Origin: Nostoc desertorum CM1-VF14 | GTDB lineage: Bacteria; Cyanobacteriota; Cyanobacteriia; Cyanobacteriales; Nostocaceae | DNA: 37,450 bases | NCBI GenBank assembly: GCA_019359245.1 | Contig: JAHHHR010000073.1 | Span: 1-37,450 of the forward strand | Reading direction: 5' to 3' | Shown: positions 1 to 8,887 of the stretch, in pieces | Layout of the letters: every line of letters starts with the position of its first letter | How positions within the stretch are numbered: position 1 is the first letter of the stretch | Made by a program: the position numbers and the translations under genes | Notes under the pieces: model-generated | The model's input: only the letters and a program-made list of their open reading frames with translations | Database searches by the model: none | Told to the model about the DNA's origin: nothing

Positions 1-39
1 GAACTGTTTTGGGAGCGATCGCGTTGCGGGTAGATTCAT
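1..39 (-). CDS. 5' end of an unknown CDS, probably in a mobile element
   Basis: Thirteen codons are visible on the minus strand from an ATG at 39, reading MNLPATRSLPKQF, and the frame runs off the window. It lies about 85 bp inside DNA that interrupts the 23S gene, so it could be the start of a transposase or other mobile-element gene. That is inferred from position alone; thirteen residues are too few to assign a family. No Shine-Dalgarno is obvious upstream. Confidence 0.3.
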   Translation of the reverse strand, partial: MNLPATRSLPKQF

Positions 40-124
40 CGGTTAAAACTGCTCAAATGCTTACCATATATACATTTTATCAGTTTGAAGCTCCGCTTTT
101 TTCTGAGTTTGTGAGAAATCCGGG
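1..124. mobile_element. Foreign DNA interrupting the 23S rRNA gene (partial)
   Basis: Read on the minus strand, 23S homology is continuous up to CTAAATACTACT, close to E. coli position 440. The expected continuation (roughly GTGTGACCGATAGTGAACC) is absent, and the sequence changes to TCCCGGATTTCTCACAAACT. The new sequence is AT-rich, holds a HIP1 site and opens a reading frame at 39. This fits the terminal part of an insertion sequence. An intron is less likely because the site is not one of the usual 23S intron positions I know of. The far end lies outside the window, so no inverted repeat or target duplication can be checked. Confidence 0.5.
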
Positions 125-580
125 AGTAGTATTTAGCCTTACGAGATGGTTCTCGCTGATTCACACGGGATTCCACTCTCTCCGTGCTACTTGGGATGCA
201 GCTAGTATCCTTTCACTTTCGACTACAGAACTTTCATCTTCTCTGGTGCAGTATTTAGCTGCTTCGTCTAGTTAATAGATTCCATGTCGCTGTCCCACAA
301 CCCCAGTTGTAATAACAACTGGTTTGGGCTGTTCCCGCTTCGCTCGCCGCTACTAGGGGAATCGAATTTCTTTCTCTTCCTCCAGCTACTAAGATGTTTC
401 AGTTCGCTGGGTTGGCTCATACCTGTCTATATATTCAACAGGCTGTACAAGGGGTTGCCCCATTCGGACATCTCCGGATCTTCGTTTACTTCCAACTCCC
501 CGGAGCATTTCGTCGGTAATCACGTCCTTCTTCGCCTCTGTGTGCCAAGGTATCCACCGTAAGCCCTTATTAGCTTGACC
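125..580 (-). rRNA. rrl: 23S ribosomal RNA, 5' portion (interrupted)
   Basis: The minus strand begins GGTCAAGCTAATAAGGGCTT at about 580 and continues with conserved 23S 5'-domain features: ACGGTGGATACC, AATGGGGCAACCCC, GAACTGAAACATCTTAGTA, AGTAGCGGCGAGCGAA and GGCTAAATACTAC. About 456 nt are present. Homology ends sharply at about 125 where other DNA begins. The gene is therefore either disrupted (a non-functional operon) or carries an insertion that must be removed. Together with 16S upstream it forms the start of a standard 16S-23S-5S operon transcribed leftward. Confidence 0.9.
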
Positions 581-1109
581 ACAATCAACAATTGGTGTCT
601 GCGATCGCTATTGACTGTTAACTATTAACAATCAACGCTTTCTACCTGACAAGTTGCTATGTAATTTTCAAGGTTCTGTCTGGATTACTCATCCAGCATT
701 CTCTCTAGCTCTACTAGATAAGGTGCTGAAGAAGTTTGATGTACTTGGTTCAATTCCAATAATACTAATGTACTGTTTAAAAGAGCAGATCATCAGTGGG
801 CAAAACCGAACTTTTTCATGTGAGTTGTTATCACTACCCTCGAAGTTCGATATACCTGGCTCTTTCGTCATTAATACTAATGTACTAAAGTCTTGGTGTC
901 TCACCAGTGGGCAGAACCGAACCTGTTAATGGTTGGTTCCACCACACTTGGATTTGACTGGAACCAAGTGTGAATGTTTGAAAGCCTTTGCACCAATCTC
1001 GACCGACCTGGGATGAATCAATTAAAAATTAGAAATTAAAAATGAAAAATTACTATCGATTCATTTTTAATTTTTCATCTTTCATTTTTAATTGATTTGG
1101 TCTCCCTAT
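581..1109 (-). other. 16S-23S internal transcribed spacer without tRNA genes
   Basis: This spacer is about 530 bp. I looked for tRNA-Ile and tRNA-Ala on the minus strand and found neither, so it is the tRNA-less ITS type known in Nostocales, where tRNA-bearing and tRNA-less operons coexist. A cyanobacterial boxA antitermination motif, GAACCTTGAAAA, lies on the minus strand at 665-676. Just after the 16S 3' end (about 1018-1095) is an AT-rich segment of imperfect inverted repeats (AATTAAAAATTAGAAATT facing TTTCATTTTTAATTG) that could fold into a long hairpin. Confidence 0.8.
665..676 (-). promoter_or_regulatory. boxA antitermination motif in the ITS
   Basis: The minus strand reads GAACCTTGAAAA, the boxA sequence described for cyanobacterial 16S-23S spacers, where the Nus complex loads to prevent premature termination. 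The same 12-mer occurs in the 16S leader at 2761-2772. Confidence 0.7.
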
Positions 1110-2606
<1,497 letters not shown>

Positions 2607-2794
2607 TTGTGAATTAGAGTTTGTTTGGCTCCAGAACTTATGTTCTGGATTCTGATAATTCTTTCGTTATATTTTAGGGACTCATATTCTGAAATTGTCC
2701 CCACCAAATACTTTTTGACGAGATTATAGATGCTTGATTTTGGCTTTCAAACTATTCTTTTTTTCAAGGTTCTGCGTGTCAAATAGTTTTCAAC
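2607..2794 (-). promoter_or_regulatory. 16S leader with boxA and possible rrn promoter
   Basis: On the minus strand this leader holds a second boxA, GAACCTTGAAAA, at 2761-2772, with TTGACA just upstream at about 2777-2782. That TTGACA is too close to boxA for a promoter producing a boxA-containing leader. The start is therefore more likely further right, near the TATATT of the first 149-bp repeat. The matching boxA in leader and spacer is normal for an rrn operon and suggests the leader is intact. Promoter placement is inference. Confidence 0.5.
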
Positions 2795-3303
2795 TGACAC
2801 TTCTCTAATATAATCTGGCAGCTATCTCTTAGAGATGGGGTCAACCGTACTTTCTTCCGGGTGGTTACACTACTTTTTATCTTAGGTAAAACCCATTTAG
2901 TTTTCGGTTGGCTGTCAGCGCATTACATTAAATTAGCTTTGCTTGACACTTCTTTAATATAATCTGGCAGCTATCTCTTAGAGATGGGGTCAACCGTACT
3001 TTCTTCCGGGTGGTTACACTACTTTTTATCTTAGGTAAAACCCATTTAGTTTTCGGTTGGCTGTCAGCGTATTACATTAAATTAGCTTTGCTTGACACTT
3101 CTTTAATATAATTTGGCAGCTATCTCTTAGAAATGAGGTCAACCGTACTTTCTTCCGGGTGGTTACACTACCTTTTATTTTAGGTAAAACCCATTTAGTT
3201 TTCGGTTGGCTGTCAACGCATTACATTAAATTAGCTTTGCTTGACACTTCTTTTAATATAATTTGGCAGCTTGCACCTTGCAGTAGGGTCAACCGTACTT
3301 TAC
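2795..3303. repeat. 149-bp tandem repeat, three full copies plus a partial fourth, upstream of 16S
   Basis: Copies start at 2795, 2944, 3093 and 3242, each beginning TGACACTTCTYTAATATAAT, so the period is exactly 149 bp. Copies 1 and 2 are almost identical, copy 3 has a handful of differences, and the fourth follows the repeat for about 60 bp before diverging. On the minus strand each unit carries GGTTGACC, 26 bp, then TATATT, a spacing conserved in all four. The array lies directly upstream of the rrn leader, so it may provide multiplied promoter or regulator sites. No coding potential is credible here. Confidence 0.85.
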
Positions 3304-3459
3304 TCAGGGTGAAAGCACTACTTTATTTAGAGATAAACACACTTTTTTCAAACTTTACTCTTAAGCCATTCAGTCAAAGTGATAACTTGAACACTTGTCT
3401 AATGTATCTCGATAATACTGGATTATTCAGTGGGGTTAACTTTCTCTAGTTAATTAATA

Positions 3460-4623
3460 TCAATCTTTCAAAATAATGTGATTGTGGGAATCAAAACTGA
3501 TTAGTCCAAGTTTTTCTAATATGCCCATAACTCTTGTAATTGTGACTCTGGTGGTACAGCAGGCACTAGCGATATCTTCATGTGTAAAACGAACACTTAA
3601 GCGAGTTCCCTGCGGTACAGTTTCACCGATTTCCTGTTTCAAAAGTTTCAATAAATGGTGCAAGCGCTCTTGTACATGGAGCCTTCCACAATTGAGTAAT
3701 AAACATTCTGTTTGCTGTAACCTGCGATTAATTTTTAGTAACAGGCTATGGTTTAGCGTTGGCGAGGCTGCTATTTCTGCTTCATCAAATGATGCTAACT
3801 CAACATCACACAGTGCTGTTGCTTGGTAAATGTTTAAACCAGTCATACTAGAGCCAAAAACCATCCCTGCTTTGGCTAAACCTATCAAAACTTCTTCGCC
3901 CGTTTCACAAAAAGTACTGAGTTTGACTACCCCCTGATGAACATACCAAATTACTCGTGTCCCAAGACAAATATTTTCTCCTTTAGAATATTTATACAAT
4001 TGGCGGTTTTGGATGATGTCGCTCTCATTTTGAATGGTTATTGATTCGGTTCGCTGTTGCTCAGTCATGTTACGCAGCAGCCAGTATAGATGTCTTATTT
4101 TACCCTGCGGATCACGCACAACTTTGACTCTCAAAGCTGCATTCAAGAACTCGTCATGACGTTGCTGCAAACGTATTACTAATTCTTTCGCTGTGTCTGA
4201 TTGCGATAGTTGGTTAAGTTCGCTGCGAAAGTGCTGATGATCTTCTAGTGAGATAAAGTTAATCATGGCTTTACCCACCATAAATTGTTTTGAAACATTG
4301 AGTAATTTAGCCGCCGCCGCGTTTGCTTTTTGGATTACGCCTTCTGCATTAGTTACTAAATAACCATCTGGTGCCAACTCGAATAAATCTTGGTAGTATT
4401 CGCGTTCTGCTTGTAACAAATTTTGTGTTTGTATTAGTTCCTCATTTTGCTGACGCAGTTCTTCCATTGCTAAGTGCGCCATCTTTGTAGAGCTAAGGAG
4501 TTCCTGAAAAGCTTGCGGCTGTAACTCTGGGCTAATCCAAGCCAAAACACTAGCAGTCTGATATAAAGAAGCTAAATTTTTGTGCAATGCTTCTGTGCGT
4601 TTGGTCAATAATTCTATGTTCAC
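3460..4623 (-). CDS. PAS domain-CRP/FNR family transcription regulator fusion
   Basis: This is a predicted cytoplasmic sensor-regulator of about 387 residues. The N-terminus (to ~80) is helical and probably coiled coil, ending in AEREYYQDLFELAPDGYLVT, which opens a PAS domain (~80-200; LLRNMTEQ at its end). A cNMP-binding-like jelly roll follows (~215-300; VIWYVHQGVVKLSTF, GMVFGSSM), then a C-terminal winged helix of CRP/FNR type (~320-387; FTHEDIASACCTTRVTITRV). I chose GTG at 4623 because GGAG lies 7 nt upstream; the ATG at 4653 has no ribosome site. Canonical cAMP-binding residues are not evident, so PAS may be the real sensor. The gene stands alone, convergent with nothing and pointing at the rrn array. 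PAS-CRP fusions occur in cyanobacteria; the target genes are unknown. Confidence 0.85.
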   Translation of the reverse strand: MNIELLTKRTEALHKNLASLYQTASVLAWISPELQPQAFQELLSSTKMAHLAMEELRQQNEELIQTQNLLQAEREYYQDLFELAPDGYLVTNAEGVIQKANAAAAKLLNVSKQFMVGKAMINFISLEDHQHFRSELNQLSQSDTAKELVIRLQQRHDEFLNAALRVKVVRDPQGKIRHLYWLLRNMTEQQRTESITIQNESDIIQNRQLYKYSKGENICLGTRVIWYVHQGVVKLSTFCETGEEVLIGLAKAGMVFGSSMTGLNIYQATALCDVELASFDEAEIAASPTLNHSLLLKINRRLQQTECLLLNCGRLHVQERLHHLLKLLKQEIGETVPQGTRLSVRFTHEDIASACCTTRVTITRVMGILEKLGLISFDSHNHIILKD

Positions 4624-5024
4624 TTTAGTTCTCCGAACAGCGTAGATCATCAACGCAGATGGATTGACGATGCATTAATCATTCCTTGCTGTAATTTTCT
4701 TTCCTTGGCTAGCAATGGCGTTAAAGTGCATAATGATTTAACTTTACGCATACTCAACCTTGGGAGTCGGTTCGGTTTCGTACATTAAGCTACTTTTACG
4801 CCTTTTATAGTTGCAGGTCGAGGCAGCTAGTAGGTTATTGTGCTTGAAGCGATCGCGTCCTGCTGCCTTTGCCGCCACCAAGACACCTTAATATACACAA
4901 TTAAAGATACCTCGACTTATAGGTATCTTGATACTCAGGTATCTTTTTAATTGGATATCTACATATCTAGACAGTTAGAATTAATATCTGTATGCTCTGC
5001 TATATCGAATTGGGGATTTAACCC
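4624..5024. promoter_or_regulatory. Intergenic region with parA promoter and partition-site-like repeats
   Basis: No gene is seen. At 4905-4970 there is a cluster of related 7-8-mers: AGATACCTCG (4905), AGGTATCT (4921 and 4937), GATATCT (4954) and ATATCTAG (4963). The first two form the inverted pair AAGATACC/GGTATCTT with a 10-nt gap. The same words recur inside the downstream ribbon-helix-helix gene, so the cluster is most likely the operator and/or centromere of the ParA system. A HIP1 site lies at about 4849. Confidence 0.6.
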
Positions 5025-5789
5025 ATGCGAACCTGCTCATGCATCTCCCTCTCCGGTGGACAGGGGAAAACAACCACTATCTTCTTTACCTCACTGCTAC
5101 TAGCACGGCTTGGCTTACGAGTGTTGACTATCGACGCAGATCCACAAGCAAATCTGACTTTTTATTTAAATCACGAGGTAGACCCAAACCAGCCCAGCTT
5201 ATTTGAAGTGCTAACTGGGCAAGTGACAACAGAAGATGGTATCTACCCTACCACCCATGAAAATCTATTTCTGATCCCAGCGGATAGGGGACTGTTTAAG
5301 GTTTCAGATTTCCTGAGTAGCAGTGGTACGGGAGCATTTATCCTCAAACTACGCCTCAAATCTGTAGCCAATATCTTTGATTATGTCCTGATTGACGTAC
5401 AACCATCGCGCTCCCAACTGTGCCTAACGGCGGTGGGAACGTCTGATTATGTCATCATCCCCGTCGAAGCCAACGTTAAGGGAACCAACAGCTTAATTGA
5501 TACCCTGAGCTTTTTAACAGAACAAGCCAACTTAATGGCATTTACAGGGAGAGTATTAGGGATAGTTCCTTTTCGCGATCGCTGGGTAGGAAATACCCAA
5601 ACCTTAGAAGGCAGGCAAAATATTGAAGCGATGCGAGAGTTTGCTCTCGACATTCCAATTTTGCCGAGCATCCGCGAGTCGGAGAAGTTTAAGAGTGCAA
5701 TCCGACAAGGCAAGTTGTTGTCAGACTTGGGGCAATCCGACCTGCAATATCCATTTGAGCAAATTATTGAGGCGTTAACTCATGAGTGA
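5025..5789 (+). CDS. parA: ParA-family partition ATPase
   Basis: This 254-residue protein has the size of plasmid type Ib ParA (no N-terminal HTH). It has a deviant Walker A (LSGGQGKTTT, ~8-17), the A' motif (TIDADPQANLT, ~36-46) and a Walker B-like YVLIDVQPSRS (~119-129). ParA binds DNA nonspecifically as an ATP dimer and carries the partner-bound plasmid. In most ParA/MinD proteins the motif is KGGxGKT with a signature lysine; here that lysine is serine, which could alter ATP hydrolysis at the dimer interface. Its stop overlaps the next gene's start by 8 bp, giving a standard ParA-centromere-binding protein operon. Repeated AGATACC sites lie just upstream. I call family membership with high confidence. 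Confidence 0.9.
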   Translation: MRTCSCISLSGGQGKTTTIFFTSLLLARLGLRVLTIDADPQANLTFYLNHEVDPNQPSLFEVLTGQVTTEDGIYPTTHENLFLIPADRGLFKVSDFLSSSGTGAFILKLRLKSVANIFDYVLIDVQPSRSQLCLTAVGTSDYVIIPVEANVKGTNSLIDTLSFLTEQANLMAFTGRVLGIVPFRDRWVGNTQTLEGRQNIEAMREFALDIPILPSIRESEKFKSAIRQGKLLSDLGQSDLQYPFEQIIEALTHE

Positions 5790-6180
5790 TGCACTAGAGC
5801 GATTGAAGCAGCGGAATCGTCCGAATGTCAAAAGTCGAGATACCTCGCTCAGTTCTGGAAGTCCAGATACCTCGATATCTAGAAGTCAAGAAAGTCAGAT
5901 ATCTGAAACTCCAGAAAATCAGACTACTGTATCTTTTCAGCCGTTGCAAACAAAGCAGAGTACGCTGCGGTTGGAGCAGGGAGTAAGCTCACGCTTACAA
6001 GAGGTGTGTCGAGAGAACGGCATTTGTCGAGAGGTTCTGATTGAAGCCATGTTTGAGTATTGTGAGGCAAATCCAGAATTTCTCAGTGCAGTGTTATCTG
6101 AAGCGATAACGAAGAATGATTACAGGCAACAAGTGGCAAATATGCGACGGGCGAAGTCGATGATGCAAAAGTTCTCTTAG
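5782..6180 (+). CDS. Ribbon-helix-helix centromere-binding protein, ParB/ParG-like
   Basis: This 132-residue protein is encoded immediately after and overlapping parA. The N-terminal half (1-55) is polar and probably disordered, rich in Ser/Thr/Gln, as in ParG-type proteins. Residues ~60-100 (QSTLRLEQGVSSRLQEVC, then ENGICREVLIEAMFEY) fit a ribbon-helix-helix fold, with a beta strand followed by two helices. Its role would be to bind the AGATACC/GATATCT repeats and stimulate ParA. Unusually, copies of those same repeats lie inside its own disordered-tail coding region (5838-5934). The assignment rests on fold pattern and context, not on close sequence recognition. Confidence 0.75.
   Translation: MSDALERLKQRNRPNVKSRDTSLSSGSPDTSISRSQESQISETPENQTTVSFQPLQTKQSTLRLEQGVSSRLQEVCRENGICREVLIEAMFEYCEANPEFLSAVLSEAITKNDYRQQVANMRRAKSMMQKFS
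5838..5934. repeat. Partition-site-like repeats inside the RHH gene
   Basis: AGATACCTCG occurs at 5838-5847 and 5865-5874, GATATCT at 5874-5880, AGATATCT at 5897-5904 and GTATCT at 5929-5934. The same words make up the cluster upstream of parA (4905-4970). The host codons encode the low-complexity N-terminal tail (repeated S-R-D-T-S/P-D-T-S), which could tolerate such constraint. These are probably part of a bipartite centromere or operator; function is inferred. Confidence 0.6.
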
Positions 6181-6260
6181 CGCATTCTTATGAATTGCCA
6201 TCAAGCTTTGAGTAACAATCGATGCTGTTGGCATTAGCTTGATTTGTAATTTGTAATTTA

Positions 6261-6755
6261 ATGGATATCAACCAACAAAAAGAACAATTTAGCATCACCT
6301 ATATTAGAGCCATCGCTGCCGTTGCAGGTTATTCTTTATATAGACCAGAAGTCGATAACGACAGCGTAGATTTAGGCATAGTCAGCAGGGGCGGTACAGG
6401 TAAAATCCTTTCTCCTAGACTAGAACTACAACTAAAGTGTACAGCTAGAGATATTCTGGATGAAAACTATATTAAATATCCCCTCAATCTCAAAAATTAT
6501 AATGATTTAAAAATCAATGCTCTTGTCCCTCGAATTTTAGTAGTCGTTTTAGTTCCAGAAAAGATAACAGACTGGTTAAAGCAAACCGAAGATGAACTTT
6601 GTATTAGACATTGTGCTTACTGGGTATCCTTGCGCGAAATGCCAGACACCGAAAATCTAACCAATGTTACTATTGAAATACCCCGTAGTAATCAGTTGAC
6701 ACCCCTATCACTCCAATCCATCATTCAACGCATTAGTTTTGGAGATTTGCCATGA
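6261..6755 (+). CDS. DUF4365-like protein (possible nuclease-fold)
   Basis: This 164-residue protein matches the pattern I know for DUF4365: an N-terminal QQKEQFSITYIRAIAAVAGY, then DNDSVDLGI (~36-44) and RLELQLKCT (~53-61). The D...(E/Q)xK arrangement in DSVDL and LQLK resembles the core of PD-(D/E)xK nucleases, so a nuclease-like fold is plausible but unproven. Its stop codon overlaps the start of the next gene (ATGA), so the two are almost certainly co-translated. Position beside plasmid partition genes suggests a defence, stability or addiction role; that is inference. Confidence 0.65.
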   Translation: MDINQQKEQFSITYIRAIAAVAGYSLYRPEVDNDSVDLGIVSRGGTGKILSPRLELQLKCTARDILDENYIKYPLNLKNYNDLKINALVPRILVVVLVPEKITDWLKQTEDELCIRHCAYWVSLREMPDTENLTNVTIEIPRSNQLTPLSLQSIIQRISFGDLP

Positions 6756-7294
6756 AAGTTACTATTAAAGACAGTCAAATACTCAAAACTGTTAACCCTA
6801 ATGTGATACAGGCACATTTGCAAGCAACAGGCTGGCATGAAACAGGGCGTATATATAATGATGCAGGGGAAATTTGGCGATTGAAAAAAGATGCCGTTCC
6901 TGAATATGAAATCCTGCTACCTCTCAAACATAATTTAGGAGATTATGCCGAAAGAATCAGCGATATATTAAAAACATTAGAGACTGTAGAAAATCGTGAC
7001 CAAGTTGATATATTAAGCGAATTTATTACCAATTATCCCAACTTCACCTTTCTTGGTGTAGTCATGCAAATTGCCACTCCATCAATTGATTCTCTGAGTG
7101 GAGAAATTACTTTACTAGGTGAAGTTTTTGATAAATTACGAGAAATCAAAACCGAACTAGCAGACCATGATTATATCTTAGCCATTAAAGCTTATCAGGA
7201 ACGTTTACCAATTCGCTGCACAGGTGATTTAGTAAAAGGAGACAATCATTTTATACTGAAAAATCCTCAAAATTTTCAATTTGAAAATATCTAA
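6752..7294 (+). CDS. Unrecognised partner of the DUF4365-like gene
   Basis: This 180-residue protein is not recognised. It is soluble, mixed alpha/beta, with no signal peptide or membrane segment. Recognisable stretches include IQAHLQATGWHETGRI near the N-terminus and LPLKHNLGDYAERISDIL (~65-82). It starts 4 bp before the end of the DUF4365-like gene, and its own end is followed 15 bp later by the convergent integrase gene. The overlap argues for stoichiometric co-expression and a two-component function with its neighbour, for example immunity or antitoxin to a nuclease, but nothing in the sequence fixes the role. Confidence 0.7.
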   Translation: MKVTIKDSQILKTVNPNVIQAHLQATGWHETGRIYNDAGEIWRLKKDAVPEYEILLPLKHNLGDYAERISDILKTLETVENRDQVDILSEFITNYPNFTFLGVVMQIATPSIDSLSGEITLLGEVFDKLREIKTELADHDYILAIKAYQERLPIRCTGDLVKGDNHFILKNPQNFQFENI

Positions 7295-7309
7295 ATTTTT
7301 AAGTCTTTT

Positions 7310-8302
7310 CTAAATCAGTTCTGATATTGAATCGCTCATCTGCTTTTGCAAACGCTGGCGGTTATCATCATATTTCAACACCGTCTGCACCTGAGCATGT
7401 CTGCTAAAGCGCTGGGTAGCACGGTAGTTGCCATTATTCAAATCCAATACTGTAGTAATCGCACTGTGGCGGACACGATGTGGTGACATCTTCTTAGTAA
7501 TTCCGGCTTGCTTGCACAGCCCATCCACCAATCGCCTGATTGCCTCCCCCGTTAATCTCTGTCCATTCTTGTAGTAAGCCAGCACAGTGAAAAGCGGGTC
7601 ATTGCTACGTTTTTTCTTACTGGCTTTGATCCAACCGGAGATTGCGTCGGTGGTTCTTTCCGATAGGTCAAGAATTTCTTTCTGGCTACCCTTGCCTTTA
7701 CCCAAGATTGCAAGAGTTTTCTCCAAGGCGTTAAAGTCACGCACATTTAGATTGACTATCTCCTGACGACGCAAGCCATTATCCCAGAGTAACCGCATAA
7801 TGGCATAATCGCGCTTGCCCTTAAGGGTATTGCGGTCAACTAGCGCTATGACGATGGCATAGTCCTCGGCTGGAATGCCCATAGTGTCACGGTAGGTTTC
7901 AACCTTTTCACCTTTGACATCATCCAGGGAGAAATTGCACACTCCCAGCCGTCGCCCCATCTCAACCATTGACTTGATAGCACTAAGGCGACGATTCACC
8001 GTAGCTTCAGCCAGTTTTTTCTTAATGAGGTGTGCCTTGTACTTGAGAACTACAGCAACGGCGTGACGTTGTTCCAGGTGAAGAAACTCTAGAACTAAGT
8101 CCCGGCTGGGTTCTTTCTTGACGACAAACAGGAAGAAGTCTCTCAGGTCTTTTTGGTATTCGCGCTTAGTGTTCAGAGATCGCTTATCACCAATCAGCTG
8201 CTGGATCACATCGGGGTCATTTTCCAGAGAAAAATCCTCACCGATCGCTAACGCCAAGGAGTTTTCTAGAACGCTAAGATTTTCCGGGTGAATGGGGTTC
8301 AT
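7310..8302 (-). CDS. Tyrosine recombinase/integrase (XerD-like)
   Basis: This 330-residue protein has the normal length and domain order. An N-terminal SAM-like core-binding domain (~40-125; KREYQKDLRDFFLFV) precedes the catalytic domain. Catalytic motifs are complete: Arg I in DNGLRRQEIVNL (~175), beta-strand Lys in LGKGKGSQK, the HRVRHSAIT box (~275), second His in FSRHAQ, and Tyr in VLKYDDNR (~313). It should act by cutting and rejoining specific DNA sites through a 3'-phosphotyrosine link, for plasmid dimer resolution or for integration/excision. It stands convergent to the DUF4365 cassette. I see no flanking att-like direct repeat. It appears intact. Confidence 0.92.
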   Translation of the reverse strand: MNPIHPENLSVLENSLALAIGEDFSLENDPDVIQQLIGDKRSLNTKREYQKDLRDFFLFVVKKEPSRDLVLEFLHLEQRHAVAVVLKYKAHLIKKKLAEATVNRRLSAIKSMVEMGRRLGVCNFSLDDVKGEKVETYRDTMGIPAEDYAIVIALVDRNTLKGKRDYAIMRLLWDNGLRRQEIVNLNVRDFNALEKTLAILGKGKGSQKEILDLSERTTDAISGWIKASKKKRSNDPLFTVLAYYKNGQRLTGEAIRRLVDGLCKQAGITKKMSPHRVRHSAITTVLDLNNGNYRATQRFSRHAQVQTVLKYDDNRQRLQKQMSDSISELI

Positions 8303-8425
8303 GGGTTTAAGCAGAGGAGAGAAGATGTTTAATTTTTATTCATCAGCCAGGGCTATGGGTTGTTAATTGTAACGACCTGCAACCAAGGCATTTTCAAACC
8401 AGGATTAGAGAGCAACTAGAAATTT

Positions 8426-8887
8426 CTAAATAATCTTAAAATCTTTCCATCCCCAGGTAAGTCCATTCTTACTAATCAAGAATTCTTTTCCGATTTGCTC
8501 TCGAATTTTGTGGCAAGAAGCTTTTAACTGTTGATAGTCATCAGGGTGAATATCCATTGAGCTTCTAGCGCGGGTGAGCAATTGACGCTGATTTTCTTGC
8601 CACTCCCAAGGTTGATACCACCATGAAGGGTAAAAATCTGCCTGTGGAGTAATCACCGCATAATCGCGCCCTTTCTGGATATCTTCTAGATCCCATGCTG
8701 GAAGATAAGCAAGTAAATCAGTTTCTACCCACCATTGTTCAATGATTGCTGTTCCATCGTCGTCTCGTGTACCGATACGCTTTCTTGCCTGAATTTTGAT
8801 TCTGGCGTTGGCAGTAATCGCTGCATATTCTTCTGGTTTAGTCGCATGAGGGTTGATTTGAATTAATTTTGTCTTGCTGTTCGTCAT
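8426..8887 (-). CDS. Hypothetical protein, Trp-rich
   Basis: This 153-residue protein is not recognised. It is soluble and unusually tryptophan-rich in the centre (EQWWVETDLLAYLPAWDLED, then PSWWYQPWEWQENQRQL) with a further GLTWGWKDF at the C-terminus. A charged N-terminal segment (ANARIKIQARKRIGTRDDDG) may be a strand-rich domain. It reads on the same strand as the integrase, 124 bp upstream of it, but separated by a region with no coding, so they may not share a transcript. No function is proposed. Confidence 0.65.
   Translation of the reverse strand: MTNSKTKLIQINPHATKPEEYAAITANARIKIQARKRIGTRDDDGTAIIEQWWVETDLLAYLPAWDLEDIQKGRDYAVITPQADFYPSWWYQPWEWQENQRQLLTRARSSMDIHPDDYQQLKASCHKIREQIGKEFLISKNGLTWGWKDFKII

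Noticed and set aside
9..562. Plus-strand frames of 88 and 92 codons at 9-275 and 284-562
   Set aside because: They are antisense to 23S rRNA and the inserted DNA; no protein-like motif.
581..1109. tRNA-Ile or tRNA-Ala in the ITS
   Set aside because: No cloverleaf or TTCGA-type loop was found on either strand.
3159..3449. Plus frame of 96 codons in the 149-bp repeat array
   Set aside because: Arises from tandem repeats; no ribosome site and non-protein composition.
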